Shown piece after piece: positions 51,065-60,933 of a DNA stretch of 64,000 nt. How positions within the stretch are numbered: position 1 is the stretch's first letter; each line of letters begins with the position of its first letter. Below the pieces are notes generated by a model. The model worked only from the letters and a program-made list of their open reading frames with translations, did not search any database and was not told the DNA's origin. The stretch comes from an uncultured Ruminococcus sp. (GTDB lineage Bacteria; Bacillota; Clostridia; Oscillospirales; Ruminococcaceae): the NCBI GenBank assembly GCA_900539835.1, contig UQDR01000012.1, forward strand, positions 1 to 64,000, in the 5' to 3' direction. The position numbers were made by a program, and so were the translations under genes.

Positions 51065-52639
51065 ATGAGCGAAGAAATTCTTAATAATGCTCCTGAAGAG
51101 GAAATGACTCAGGAAGATATAAATATTTTAAAGAAAATTCGTCTTGAAAAGCTAGAAGAAAGACGTGCCAATAATAATGATCCGTTCGTTATAACAAAAT
51201 ATGATGTGACAATTCATAATGCTGAAGCTAAGTCACGTTTTGAAGAAGTAGAAGCTAAAGCTAAGGACGAAGCAGGCGACGATGAAGAGCTTTTTAAGGC
51301 AAAGCTTGAGGAAAAGCGTGAAACTGTCAGAATTGCCGGAAGAATGATGTCAAGACGTGACATGGGCAAGGCTAACTTTATTGATGTCCGTGATAAAACT
51401 GATAGAATTCAGGTTTACGTTCGTATGAATGATATTGGCAAAGACGAGTTTGCTGATTTTAAAAAGTGGGATGTCGGTGATTTGATCGGCGTTGAGGGAT
51501 ATGTTTTCAGAACCCGTAAGGGCGAAATTTCTGTCCATGCACAGAAGATTGTGATGCTTTCAAAATCCTTGCTTCCATTGCCTGAAAAGTGGCATGGACT
51601 TAAGGATCAGGACACAAGATATCGTCAGAGATATGTTGACCTCATCTGTAATCCTGATGTAATGGATACATTCCAGAAGCGTTCAAAGATTATCAGCTGC
51701 ATAAGAAGATATCTTGATAAACAGGACTTTATAGAAGTTGAAACTCCTATGCTTGTTTCAAATGCAGGCGGAGCAGCTGCAAGACCGTTTGAAACTCATT
51801 ATAACGCTCTGAATGAAGATGTTAAATTGAGAATATCTTTAGAGCTTTATCTTAAAAGACTTATTGTCGGCGGACTTGAAAGAGTTTATGAAATTGGCAG
51901 AGTTTTCAGAAATGAAGGTGTTGACGCAAGACATAATCCTGAGTTTACTCTCATGGAGCTTTATCAGGCTTATACCGACTATTACGGAATGATGGATCTG
52001 ACCGAAAATATGTACAGATATGTTGCTAACGAGGTTTGCGGAACAACTGTGATACCTTACGGCGAGCATACTATAGATCTTGGCAAGCCATTTGAAAGAA
52101 TGACAATGATTGACGCTGTTAAGAAATATTCCGGTGTAGATTTCAATGAAATAAAAACTCTTGAAGAAGCAAGAGCAGAGGCTGATAAGTACCATATTGA
52201 ATATGAGCAAAGACACAAGAAGGGCGATATTCTTAATCTGTTCTTTGAAGAGTTTGTTGAAGAGCATTTGATTCAGCCGACGTTCATCATGGATCATCCT
52301 ATTGAGATTTCACCGCTGACAAAGAAAAAGCCTGAAAATCCTGAATATGTTGAACGATTTGAGCTTTTCATTAACGGTTGGGAGATGTGCAACGCTTATT
52401 CCGAGCTTAATGACCCAATCGATCAGCGTGAGCGTTTTGTTGAACAGGAAAAGCTGTTGAGTCTGGGCGATGAAGAAGCTAACAGAATTGATGAGGACTT
52501 TATGCGTGCCCTTGAAATCGGAATGCCTCCTACAGGAGGTATTGGTTATGGCATTGACCGACTGGTAATGCTTTTGACAAACAGCGCTTCAATTAGAGAT
52601 GTATTGCTGTTCCCGACGATGAAGAGTTTGGATAAGTAA
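51065..52639 (+). CDS. lysS: Lysyl-tRNA synthetase, class II
   Basis: 524 residues. The anticodon-binding OB fold (RIAGRMMSRRDMGKANFIDV) is followed by class II motif 1 (IRRYLDKQDFIEVETPMLVS), motif 2 (LERVYEIGRVFRNEGVDARH with NPEFTLMELYQAY) and motif 3 (GMPPTGGIGYGIDRLVML). Conserved FINGWEMCNAYSELNDPIDQ and the C-terminal RDVLLFPTMK are present. It charges tRNA-Lys. A hairpin terminator follows. Confidence 0.98.
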   Translation: MSEEILNNAPEEEMTQEDINILKKIRLEKLEERRANNNDPFVITKYDVTIHNAEAKSRFEEVEAKAKDEAGDDEELFKAKLEEKRETVRIAGRMMSRRDMGKANFIDVRDKTDRIQVYVRMNDIGKDEFADFKKWDVGDLIGVEGYVFRTRKGEISVHAQKIVMLSKSLLPLPEKWHGLKDQDTRYRQRYVDLICNPDVMDTFQKRSKIISCIRRYLDKQDFIEVETPMLVSNAGGAAARPFETHYNALNEDVKLRISLELYLKRLIVGGLERVYEIGRVFRNEGVDARHNPEFTLMELYQAYTDYYGMMDLTENMYRYVANEVCGTTVIPYGEHTIDLGKPFERMTMIDAVKKYSGVDFNEIKTLEEARAEADKYHIEYEQRHKKGDILNLFFEEFVEEHLIQPTFIMDHPIEISPLTKKKPENPEYVERFELFINGWEMCNAYSELNDPIDQRERFVEQEKLLSLGDEEANRIDEDFMRALEIGMPPTGGIGYGIDRLVMLLTNSASIRDVLLFPTMKSLDK

Positions 52640-52652
52640 ATATTATGATAAT

Positions 52653-52698
52653 AGCATTCATGGTGCATAAGCATTTGCATTATGAATGCTGTATTTTT
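52653..52698 (+). terminator. Terminator of greA-lysS
   Basis: AGCATTCAT (52653-52661) pairs with ATGAATGCT (52682-52690), followed by a T-rich tail; the loop contains further GCAT repeats. Confidence 0.75.
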
Positions 52699-52729
52699 AA
52701 ATTATAATAAATGTAAAAGGGTGTGTAAA

Positions 52730-53881
52730 ATGGCGAAATATTCAAAGACGGATGATAGAATTCATGATAAAAAAACAACTCGTGATTCTAATATAGAATT
52801 GTTGAAAATTATTGCTGTTTTTATGATTGTAATAAGCCATTCAATACCTTATGCATCTGGACTGCTATTGCCGGAAAGCGGCATTGATATATGGAAAGCA
52901 TCAGATAATGTTCAAAATATTGTACTTGTGTTTTTCCGCAACTTAGGACCAATAGGCAACTTGATTTTTATTATTTGCTCAGCCTGGTTTTTAATTGACA
53001 TAAATAAAGTAAAGTCAAATAAAATAGCTTACATAATTAGTGATGTGTTTTTTATTTCAATTGCTTGGCTATCTTTCTTTTTGGCATCAGGATATGATCT
53101 GACTAATATAGATATTATTCAGTCATTATTGCCTACAACATTATCTGCTAATTGGTTTGTTCCTTGCTATTTGCTGTTATATGCAGTTCACCCTTTACTG
53201 AATGTTGTAATAAACAATATTACCAAGGAAATCTTATTATTAATTAATATATCCTTTTTCATTTTATATTGTATTATAGGTTTTATTTTTCCCAAAAGCT
53301 TTTTCTTTAATTCTTTTGTTGGATTTATTGGAATATACTTTTTGATTGCATATATGAAAAGAAATCTTAAATTAATGACTAATAATATTAAATTTAATTT
53401 AATATTATTATCAATTGGCATATGCGGTTGGATAGGCATTATATTGCTGACCAATAATATAGGACTGCATTTTCGTAAGTTTTCACATCTGATGGCTATG
53501 TCTAACAGTAATGTTAATCCTTTTTTTATTTTTATAGCTGTTGCATTGTTTAACCTTGCGAATATTCATAGATTCAATAATAAGATCATTAATTACATAT
53601 CCAGCATGTCATTGTTTATTTATGTGATTCATGAAAATCTGCTTGTACAAAAATACATTAGATTTGAATTATTTGCATATATCAAATCAACATATTCATA
53701 CGATTATTTGATAGCATGGGTCCTGTTGTATGCAGTAATTAATTTTTTGGGAGGGCTTCTTATATCAATTTTGTATAGTTCATCGTTAAAAAAATTTGTT
53801 TATTTCATTAGCAATAAAATTGTTGCAATAATAAAAAAGCTATATAATTACTGTTCAAAAATGATATTACGATTGAACTGA
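52730..53881 (+). CDS. Acyltransferase 3 family membrane protein (O-acyltransferase-like)
   Basis: 383 residues from the ATG at 52730 (AAAGGG about 9 nt upstream); a longer frame from 52682 runs through the lysS terminator and is rejected. About ten spans. The family start is present: SNIELLKIIAVFMIVISHSI with the likely catalytic His, then GPIGNLIFIICSAWFLIDIN. Further on come SANWFVPCYLLLYAVHPLLN and SSMSLFIYVIHENLLVQKYI. Such proteins acylate cell-wall or exported sugars. The gene is noticeably richer in A+T (Ile, Phe, Asn, Leu) than lysS beside it, a hint of horizontal acquisition. Stand-alone unit ended by a strong terminator. Confidence 0.85.
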   Translation: MAKYSKTDDRIHDKKTTRDSNIELLKIIAVFMIVISHSIPYASGLLLPESGIDIWKASDNVQNIVLVFFRNLGPIGNLIFIICSAWFLIDINKVKSNKIAYIISDVFFISIAWLSFFLASGYDLTNIDIIQSLLPTTLSANWFVPCYLLLYAVHPLLNVVINNITKEILLLINISFFILYCIIGFIFPKSFFFNSFVGFIGIYFLIAYMKRNLKLMTNNIKFNLILLSIGICGWIGIILLTNNIGLHFRKFSHLMAMSNSNVNPFFIFIAVALFNLANIHRFNNKIINYISSMSLFIYVIHENLLVQKYIRFELFAYIKSTYSYDYLIAWVLLYAVINFLGGLLISILYSSSLKKFVYFISNKIVAIIKKLYNYCSKMILRLN

Positions 53882-53928
53882 TTATGTTATAACAAATTGA
53901 GATATTGATAACATTTAATAGACATAAT

Positions 53929-53960
53929 AAAATCCCCGCATTCCTGCGGGGATTTTACTT
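53929..53960. terminator. Bidirectional terminator
   Basis: Perfect 12-bp stem (53929-53940 with 53945-53956), TTCC tetraloop, T-run; between the acyltransferase and the convergent PII-like gene. Confidence 0.92.
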
Positions 53961-53973
53961 TTTATATGACTTT

Positions 53974-54312
53974 TTAGTTTATTCCTTCTGCAAAAGTAAC
54001 CGGAACGCCAAAAAGTACGCCTGCATTAGGCTTTGAAAGATCTCCCGTAACCTTTGTGATAGCCTTCTTAGCCGCTTCCACCTGCTCATCATGAACTACA
54101 ACAAAAATTGTTTTTCCCTTTTGAACAGGATCTTCACCGTTAAGTATTTCTCTCAAAACACTTATCATTGGCAAATTATCCATTCCCGAAATTGATTTGG
54201 CCATTCCCATGCTGTCTATGCATGTGCCGCCTTTAATACCTGCTTTAGCAAGTTCTTTCATGATTTCGTCTACAAGCTCCACTCTCTTGATTACTAAAAA
54301 TAATAATTGCAT
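53974..54312 (-). CDS. PII-like (GlnB-fold) small regulatory protein
   Basis: 112 residues. A ferredoxin-like fold is suggested by MQLLFLVIKRVELVDEIMKE, LAKAGIKGGTCIDSMGMAKS, GKTIFVVVHDEQVEAAKKAI and TKVTGDLSKPNAGVLFGVPV. The layout matches stand-alone PII-like proteins rather than GlnB proper: there is no T-loop tyrosine motif (RGxxEYxG). Ligand and partner are unknown. It follows prmA by 41 bp and is probably cotranscribed. Confidence 0.7.
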   Translation of the reverse strand: MQLLFLVIKRVELVDEIMKELAKAGIKGGTCIDSMGMAKSISGMDNLPMISVLREILNGEDPVQKGKTIFVVVHDEQVEAAKKAITKVTGDLSKPNAGVLFGVPVTFAEGIN

Positions 54313-54353
54313 TTTTGTCCATCCTTTCTGTATTTATCAGGTCCTGTTTCATG

Positions 54354-55322
54354 CTATTTCTTTTTAAATGAAGCAGCAACCCAGTCTTCCTTTTCACGTA
54401 TTTCTGTTAACTCAAAGCCTTGTGTCTTAATTTTTTCAAGCACCTCGTCCTTGCGGCTGTCAATAATTCCGGATACAATCAGTGTTCCGTTTTCCCTTAA
54501 AAATCCCGAGAAACGGTTGCTCATTGCAATAAGTACATCAGCTACAATGTTAGCACATATAAGATCATATCCGGTTCCGATTTCAGTTACAAGCTGTTCG
54601 TCCTCAATAATATTTCCGCATCTTGCAGTATAAACATCTTTGGAAATGTGATTCTTATCTGCGTTTTCCGTTGCAATTTTAACTGAGTTTTCATCAATAT
54701 CAACTGCATATACAGTGCTTGCTCCCAAAATCACAGCACCAATAGAAAGTATTCCGCTTCCGCAGCCTAAATCTAATACCTTGTCACCGTCATTAAGATT
54801 TTTTTCTATAAGCTCAAGACACAGCTGAGTTGTATTATGCTGTCCTGTACCGAATGATGACGCCGGATCAATTTCGAGTATCTTCCGGCTTTCATTTTTC
54901 TCAGCCTCCTCCCATGAAGGCTTTATCAGCAATTTTTCGCCTATGCATAAAGGCTTAAAATATTGCTTCCAGTTGTTTTCCCAGTCTTCCTCTCTGACAT
55001 TTTTAAGGCAATATTCAAGTCTTCCGAATTTGTCCTCAAAATCTCTGCCTTTCAGAGCCTTTAGTTCGGATTTTATAGCTTCAAGATTTTCACGGCCCTG
55101 AGCGTTTTCAGGAAGATACACCGTCACCGTGGTTTCGCAGTTCTTAAGTCCCATAAGATCATCATCTATGTAATCCCAGTTAGCTGTTTTATCAGATAAA
55201 AAATCTTCAAAGTCAGCAGCATCCTTTATTGCAAAACCATTGATGCCTAAATTCAACAAACATCCGGTAACAGGTTCAACTCCGTCAGAGGTTGTATAAA
55301 TATCAATTTCAACCCAATTCAT
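54354..55322 (-). CDS. prmA: Ribosomal protein L11 methyltransferase
   Basis: 322 residues. N-terminal L11-binding domain (NWVEIDIYTTSDGVEPVTGC, LLNLGINGFAIKDAADFEDF). The SAM-dependent methyltransferase domain has EIDPASSFGTGQHNTTQLCL, VLDLGCGSGILSIGAVILGA (motif I), VYAVDIDENSVKIATENADK, YDLICANIVADVLIAM (the NANI/CANI active-site motif) and TLIVSGIIDSRKDEVL. Full length. AAAGGG precedes the ATG. Confidence 0.96.
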   Translation of the reverse strand: MNWVEIDIYTTSDGVEPVTGCLLNLGINGFAIKDAADFEDFLSDKTANWDYIDDDLMGLKNCETTVTVYLPENAQGRENLEAIKSELKALKGRDFEDKFGRLEYCLKNVREEDWENNWKQYFKPLCIGEKLLIKPSWEEAEKNESRKILEIDPASSFGTGQHNTTQLCLELIEKNLNDGDKVLDLGCGSGILSIGAVILGASTVYAVDIDENSVKIATENADKNHISKDVYTARCGNIIEDEQLVTEIGTGYDLICANIVADVLIAMSNRFSGFLRENGTLIVSGIIDSRKDEVLEKIKTQGFELTEIREKEDWVAASFKKK

Positions 55323-55357
55323 AGTTATCCCTTTCTTATTTCAATATGTTTATAATA

Positions 55358-55386
55358 ATTATATCATATTTTTCGATTTTTGTAAA
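55358..55386 (-). promoter_or_regulatory. Promoter of prmA and the PII-like gene
   Basis: Minus strand: -35 TTTACA (55381-55386), 17-bp spacer, -10 TATAAT (55358-55363), 35 bp before the prmA ATG. Confidence 0.6.
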
Positions 55387-55510
55387 TAGCAAGTAAATTT
55401 AATGTGTTGAGAAAATTTTAATTGATTTTTGTTAATATTGAACAAAAATCAATAATATCACAAAGAGATAAATCGTGCCCTTCCTCAGATATTTTATCTT
55501 TTTAATGAAT

Positions 55511-55526
55511 TATTGCAAATGCAATA
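55511..55526. promoter_or_regulatory. Palindrome upstream of the cas promoter
   Basis: TATTGCA-AA-TGCAATA, perfect 7-bp arms, 27 bp upstream of the -35 of the cas promoter. It may be a regulator site; nothing in the window identifies the regulator. Confidence 0.35.
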
Positions 55527-55552
55527 TATATGTATAAAATAACAAATTTTGA

Positions 55553-55581
55553 TTGACATTATTACCTCGATATGTTATAAT
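55553..55581 (+). promoter_or_regulatory. Perfect sigma-A promoter of the cas operon
   Basis: -35 TTGACA (55553-55558), 17-bp spacer, -10 TATAAT (55576-55581), leaving a leader of about 100 nt before cas3. A second TTGACA near 55668 has no good -10 partner. Confidence 0.75.
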
Positions 55582-55690
55582 TAGCAGAAAGAAAGCATAT
55601 TTGAATAAAAGTACTGTAATTAAGCAGAAAAACATAGAAATGTTTGATGTTTTTATAAAAATATATTTGACAGTCAATATATAACTTATC

Positions 55691-58206
55691 GTGAAACGGG
55701 ATGATTTCTTGAAGTCAAATCATATAGCACATATTACTGAATTAAACAGGAATGTAAAATTTCAAACGGTATCTGAACATTGCAGACAGACAGCGAAATA
55801 TACATCAGAATCACTTAAAGATGTTGGACTGAACAGTTCGGGTTATTTAATCGGGCTTTTGCATGATTTGGGAAAGTGTACAGAAGCTTTTAACGAATAT
55901 ATCAAAAATTCATTTGATGGTGAGGATGTCAGACGCGGTTCGGTAAATCACACTTTTGCAGCGGTAATATTTCTTTTTGAACGCTATCACACGGGCATTA
56001 ATGACGCATATGAAAAAATCACCTGTGAGATTCTTGGGTGGGCAATGGGAAGTCATCATGGTTTGTTTGACTGTGTTAGTCCTCAGCATACCAATGGTTT
56101 TTATCACCGTTTAACAAAAGATAAAAATGATATTTTTTATGATGAAGCTTTAAGCAGCTTTATTTTAGAATGTGCAAAGCTTGAAGAAATAGACAAATTA
56201 TTTAAAGCTTCTAATGAAGAGATAAAAAGGCTGTTTTACAAAATACATAATGAGATAAATCAAAATAATAACTATAAAAACAGCTGTAAGAATACAGCTT
56301 TTTCTTTTATGCAGGGGTTTGCTGCAAGATTGCTTCTTTCTGCTTTAATTGATGCTGACAGACGTGATACGGCAGAATTTATGCAGGGAAAGAAGTGTGA
56401 GTTTATTTGTACAGATAAAAGATTTTGGACAAATATTATACATAGATTTGAAAGTAACTATAAAAGTTTGATTCTTGACAATTCAGCTGATACCTCAATA
56501 AACAATACAAGAAAATATATATCAGAAAAGGCTGAGAATTTTGCAAAAATGCCAAATGGCATTTATCGAATGACTGTTCCAACCGGAGCGGGAAAAACTC
56601 TTTCAGCTTTAAGATATGCCGTTCATCATGCTGCGCAATATAATAAAAAGCGTATTATTTTTGTTATTCCTTTGCTTTCAATTCTGGACCAAAACAGCAA
56701 AGTAATAAAAAAGTATATTGGCAGCGACATTATTTTAGAGCATCATTCAAATGTGGTAAAGTCTGAATTTACCAAGGATGAGCTTGATAAATATGAATTG
56801 CTTTCGGAAAGCTGGGATTCACCGGTTATAATTACCACATTAGTTCAGCTTCTTAATGTGCTTTTTTCAGGTAAGACAAGTGCTGTAAGACGAATGAATT
56901 CACTGGCTGATAGTGTAATTATAATAGACGAAGTTCAGACTATTCCTAAAAAAGATATGTATATGTTTAATTTAGCTTTAAATTTTCTCACAAGCTATTG
57001 CGGCTGTACGGTGGTTCTTTCTTCAGCGACTCAGCCAAGCTTTGACAAGCTTGACTATCCGATAAATCTTTCTGAAAATCCGGATATGATTCCGGAGGAC
57101 AAGCAGCTGTTTTCAGTATTTAAACGAACTGATATTATTGACAAAACAGATAAGTATGGTATGACCTATGATGAGCTTACGGATTTTGCAGTAAATGTAT
57201 TTGAAAATGTTCAAAGTCTGCTAATTATATGTAATACCAAACGAAGCGCAAAAGCGATGTTTGACCGTTTAAGTGCTATGAATATCGATAAGACGGCTGT
57301 TTTTCATCTTTCAAATTCCATGTGCATGAAGCACAGCAAATACCCCTTTAGGAGTACTGCAAAGCTGGCGTTTTTCATCTTTCAAATTCCATGTGCATGA
57401 AGCACAGGCAGGAAGTTTTAACGGAAATAAATGAATATCTCACTTCGGATTCACCTAAAAAGGTTATCTGCGTTTCTACCCAATTAGTAGAGGCAGGTGT
57501 TGATTTTTCTTTTGAAAGCTGTGTCAGGATAAAAGCCGGACTTGACAATATTGCTCAGGCGGCGGGAAGGTGTAACAGAAGCGGTGAATTTAATAAGATA
57601 TGCAATGTATATATAGTTTCACTAAAAGATGAAAACCTGTCTTATCTTAAAGATATTCAAGCATCACAGGATGCTTATACCGAATTTTTAGAGATATATA
57701 AAAATCATATAAATGAATATGAAAAAGAGATATTAAGTGATAAAAGCGTAGGTTTGTTCTATGATATTTTAATGAAAAAACATATTTCAAATGATTTGTA
57801 TAAATATCCTTATGATAACAGCAGTTTATTTGAAATGTTATCTCTTAATAAAACATATAACTGCAGAACTGATACTAAAGAGCAGTTTTATTTTAACCAG
57901 GCGTTTAAAACTGCCGGAGAAATATTTAAAGTATTTGATAATCAAACGATTGATGTGATTGTTCCGCATAATGATGAGGCAAAAGAAATAATTGCTGATT
58001 TATGCTCTGAAAGATCTAAGTTTGATATCGGATATCTTAAAGAGAAAATCGCTAAGGCTAAGCCTTATACCATTTCTTTATTTGAATATCAGATGAAAGA
58101 ATCCTTCATGTTCATTACAGACAAAGGCAAACATTTTTTTGCATTGCAAGAGAGTTATTACAATGAAGACACGGGATTCGATCCGGATAATTTACAATGC
58201 TTTTAA
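55691..58206 (+). pseudogene. cas3: Type I-C Cas3 helicase-nuclease, frame broken by a 71-bp insertion with direct repeats
   Basis: Two frames together cover a complete Cas3. Frame one (55691-57400, from a GTG; a TTG at 55709 with GGGAT upstream is an alternative) has the HD nuclease domain (YLIGLLHDLGKCTEAFNEYI, GWAMGSHHGLFD) and helicase motifs I (TVPTGAGKTLSALRYA), II (VIIIDEVQTIPKKDMY), III (VVLSSATQPSFD) and IV (SLLIICNTKRSAKAMF). Frame two (57391-58206) continues with motif V (VICVSTQLVEAGVDFSFESC) and VI (AQAAGRCNRSGEF). Between them a 38-bp sequence occurs twice (57299-57336, 57370-57407) around 33 bp of foreign-looking DNA. Removing exactly one 71-bp unit rejoins the frames into 814 residues, the normal length. 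As written the first product lacks motifs V-VI and should not unwind DNA, so interference would be lost, although adaptation genes are intact. Confidence 0.9.
57299..57407 (+). repeat. 38-bp perfect direct repeats inside cas3
   Basis: Copies at 57299-57336 and 57370-57407 are identical, offset 71 bp, separated by 33 bp (57337-57369) that includes the imperfect palindrome TACCCC-TTTA-GGAGTA. As 71 is not a multiple of three, the duplication shifts frame. Confidence 0.95.
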
Positions 58207-58281
58207 TTTGTCGAAAAAATAAATCATATTATATATTTTTGATTTGTTATTGTTAGTGCAATATCGGAAGGAGGAATTTAA

Positions 58282-59028
58282 ATGCACGAAAACTCTGTTG
58301 AATTTCAAGTAACGGGGGATTATGCTCTTTTTTCTGACCCTATTACAAGAATCGGAGGTGAAAAATTCAGCTACCAAATACCTACATACGAGGCTATAAA
58401 AGGTATACTTCAATCAGTTTACTGGAAACCTACCATTACATGGATTATAGACAAGGTCAGGGTAATGAATCAGATTCAGACAGAAACCAAAGGGATCAGA
58501 CCAATAAAATATAATGATGATAAAAATGATTTGTCTTATTATACTTATCTGAAAGACTGCAAATATCAGGTCAAAGCACATTTTATATGGAATGAAAACC
58601 GCCCTGAGCTTGCAGATGACAGGAATGAAAACAAACACCACAATATAGCCAAAAGAATGATAAAAAAAGGCGGTCGGCGTGATATTTTTCTCGGAACAAG
58701 AGAATGTCAGGGATATGTTGAGCCATGCATTTACGGTGAGGGTGAAGGCTTTTATGATAACACGCCTGAACTTAGCTATGGAATAATGTATCATGGGATA
58801 ACCTATGCAGACGAGGCATATTCAGAAGAAACAAAAAATATGATGACAGTTCGTCTTTGGAAGGCGTTTATGCGAAACGGAGAAATAGAATTTGCTCGTC
58901 CTGAGGAATGCATTCACCGTCCGGTACACAGTATGAAAATCAAGCCTTTCGGGAAAGATCCAAAAACAGGAGAGAAGATAAATAACTTTACCGGACTTAG
59001 CGAGTTTGGCGATTTTGAGGAGGTGTAA
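58282..59028 (+). CDS. cas5c: Type I-C Cas5 (Cas5c/Cas5d), crRNA-processing subunit
   Basis: 248 residues; AAGGAGG before the ATG. Family start NSVEFQVTGDYALFSDPITR, then GGEKFSYQIPTYEAIKGILQ, SVYWKPTITWIIDKVRVMNQ, and FLGTRECQGYVEPCIYGEGE with GFYD. In type I-C systems, which lack Cas6, Cas5 cleaves the pre-crRNA and stays bound to the 5' handle. The stretch HHNIAKRMIKKGGRRDIFLG carries basic residues of the expected active region. A gap of about 75 bp separates it from cas3. Confidence 0.94.
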   Translation: MHENSVEFQVTGDYALFSDPITRIGGEKFSYQIPTYEAIKGILQSVYWKPTITWIIDKVRVMNQIQTETKGIRPIKYNDDKNDLSYYTYLKDCKYQVKAHFIWNENRPELADDRNENKHHNIAKRMIKKGGRRDIFLGTRECQGYVEPCIYGEGEGFYDNTPELSYGIMYHGITYADEAYSEETKNMMTVRLWKAFMRNGEIEFARPEECIHRPVHSMKIKPFGKDPKTGEKINNFTGLSEFGDFEEV

Positions 59029-59035
59029 GCAATAT

Positions 59036-60931
59036 ATGTCTTGGATAAACATGCTTTACAGAACCTATGAAAATAATATGAGTAAAGCCGGAAAATCCGT
59101 TGAAAATGGCAAAATGCTTTCTCTTGTAGCTCATATGCTTGCAAAGGCGCAAATTGAGATTACATTAAATGAAAATGGTGATTTTCTTGGTGCAAGAGCT
59201 GTTGGCAAAGAGGAAGAACAGACAATTATTCCTGTTACCGAAAGTTCAGCAGGACGAGCATCAGGAATAGCTCCTCATCCATTATGCGACACACTGTCTT
59301 ACATAGCTAAGGATTATTGCAACTATGCTGAAAGTGAAAAAGAAATAAAGAAAGCCAAAGATAAGTACAGCGCATATTCCAAACAGCTTAAGGATTGGGT
59401 TGAATCTGAATACTCACATCTTAAAATAAAGGCTGTTTATGCTTATTCTGAGAGAGGACAAACCATTCATGATCTTGTGTCTGCCGGAATTGTGGAACTT
59501 GATGATAACGGTAAATTCTCAAAAAAGAAAATACAGGGAAATGCATATGAAAAATGTATTGTAAGATACAGAGTGACAAGCAGTTATTATTCAGAAAATT
59601 CTGATGCTGTTTGGGAGGATACTACGCTTTTTGACAGCTTCATAAAATATTATTTATCACATCTGAAGGGGTCAAAGGATATATGCTATGTTACCGGAAA
59701 TGAAGAAACATTCTGCATAAATCATCCTAAAGGAATTGTTTCATCTAATTACGGTGCAAAGTTAATTTCAGCAAATGACAGCTCGGGGTTTACTTACAGA
59801 GGCCGTTTCGATAAATCACAGGAAGCTTGTACGGTAAGCTATGAAGCCACACAGAAAGCTCACAATGCGCTGACATGGCTTGCGGCAAATCAAGGAATTA
59901 CATTTGGAAGTCAAAATAAACGTACATATGTGTGCTGGAATCCTGACGGAAAGCAAGTGCCGAATCTCGCAAATCCATTTGTTTTTGAAGATGTTCCTGT
60001 TGAGGGCGATACAGAACCTGAATTTAAGAAAAATCTTTATAAGGCTTTTATGGGATATGAAACTGCGATAGATGATTGTGATGATATAGTTATTATTGCA
60101 CTTGACGCCGCAACGACAGGACGTCTTTCTATAACCTATTATAATGAGCTTAAAGCATCAGATTTTTTTGACAGACTTAAATGCTGGGCAGATACATGCA
60201 AATGGCATATGCCGTTGTTTACCCCGGAGAAAAAACCATATATAAAAATACAGACGCCGCACACAAAGCGTATTGTTGAATATGCTTTCGGCAGCGAAAA
60301 AATTATTAAAAAGGGGAATACAGAAATAAAGAAAATAGAGGTCAACGATAAAGTCATGAAAGAACAATCTCAAAGAATTCTTCATTGTATGCTTGACCGA
60401 CAGCCTGTTCCCGGTGATATTGTTCAGGCGCTTGTTTTAAAGGCATCTAACCCCTTGGCTTACTCTTATTGGAACAGACAAAGAGTATTGGCTTATGCCT
60501 GTGCTTTGATTTATAAATATCATAATGATAAAGGAGAGAAAATTAGTATGGTACTGGACGAAAAAAATACCAATCGCAGCTATCTTTTCGGAAGACTGCT
60601 TGCGCTGGCAGAAGCTTTTGAGGCTTCGGTTCTTGATGACGGCCGTGAAACAAATGCAATAAGGCTATGGAATGCATTTGCAAATCATCCCATGCAAACT
60701 TGGAGGATTATAGAGGAACAGCTGATTCCTTATATGGAAAAGCATAAAAATCATGAAAGAATTAGTTTTAAAAAGCAGGTTGATGAGATTTTTGGACTTT
60801 TTACTGAGCAGGACTTTTCAAACAATATGAATAAAGCATTAGATGATATATATCTTTGCAGTTATCATCTTCAAAGACTGAAAATTTACAGCAAGAAAAC
60901 AGCAGATGACAATAAAAATGAGGAGGAATAA
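59036..60931 (+). CDS. cas8c: Type I-C Cas8c (Csd1), Cascade large subunit
   Basis: 631 residues from the ATG at 59036, which has GAGGAGGTG about 8 nt upstream; a longer frame from 59006 overlaps cas5 and is rejected. Csd1 features: SWINMLYRTYENNM at the start, GRASGIAPHPLCDTLSYIAK, CYVTGNEETFCINHPKG, YTEATQKAHNALTWLAANQG-type block (SYEATQKAHNALTWLAANQG), VIIALDAATTGRLSITYYNE, SYWNRQRVLAYACALIYKYH and NRSYLFGRLLALAEAFEASV. It recognises the PAM and, through an internal start in related systems, may also give the small subunit Cas11c. Confidence 0.94.
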   Translation: MSWINMLYRTYENNMSKAGKSVENGKMLSLVAHMLAKAQIEITLNENGDFLGARAVGKEEEQTIIPVTESSAGRASGIAPHPLCDTLSYIAKDYCNYAESEKEIKKAKDKYSAYSKQLKDWVESEYSHLKIKAVYAYSERGQTIHDLVSAGIVELDDNGKFSKKKIQGNAYEKCIVRYRVTSSYYSENSDAVWEDTTLFDSFIKYYLSHLKGSKDICYVTGNEETFCINHPKGIVSSNYGAKLISANDSSGFTYRGRFDKSQEACTVSYEATQKAHNALTWLAANQGITFGSQNKRTYVCWNPDGKQVPNLANPFVFEDVPVEGDTEPEFKKNLYKAFMGYETAIDDCDDIVIIALDAATTGRLSITYYNELKASDFFDRLKCWADTCKWHMPLFTPEKKPYIKIQTPHTKRIVEYAFGSEKIIKKGNTEIKKIEVNDKVMKEQSQRILHCMLDRQPVPGDIVQALVLKASNPLAYSYWNRQRVLAYACALIYKYHNDKGEKISMVLDEKNTNRSYLFGRLLALAEAFEASVLDDGRETNAIRLWNAFANHPMQTWRIIEEQLIPYMEKHKNHERISFKKQVDEIFGLFTEQDFSNNMNKALDDIYLCSYHLQRLKIYSKKTADDNKNEEE

Positions 60932-60933
60932 AT

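Noticed and set aside
55691..57400. First cas3 frame taken as a complete separate gene
   Set aside because: It ends between helicase motifs IV and V, and the second frame supplies the missing motifs; the join is explained by the 71-bp insertion.
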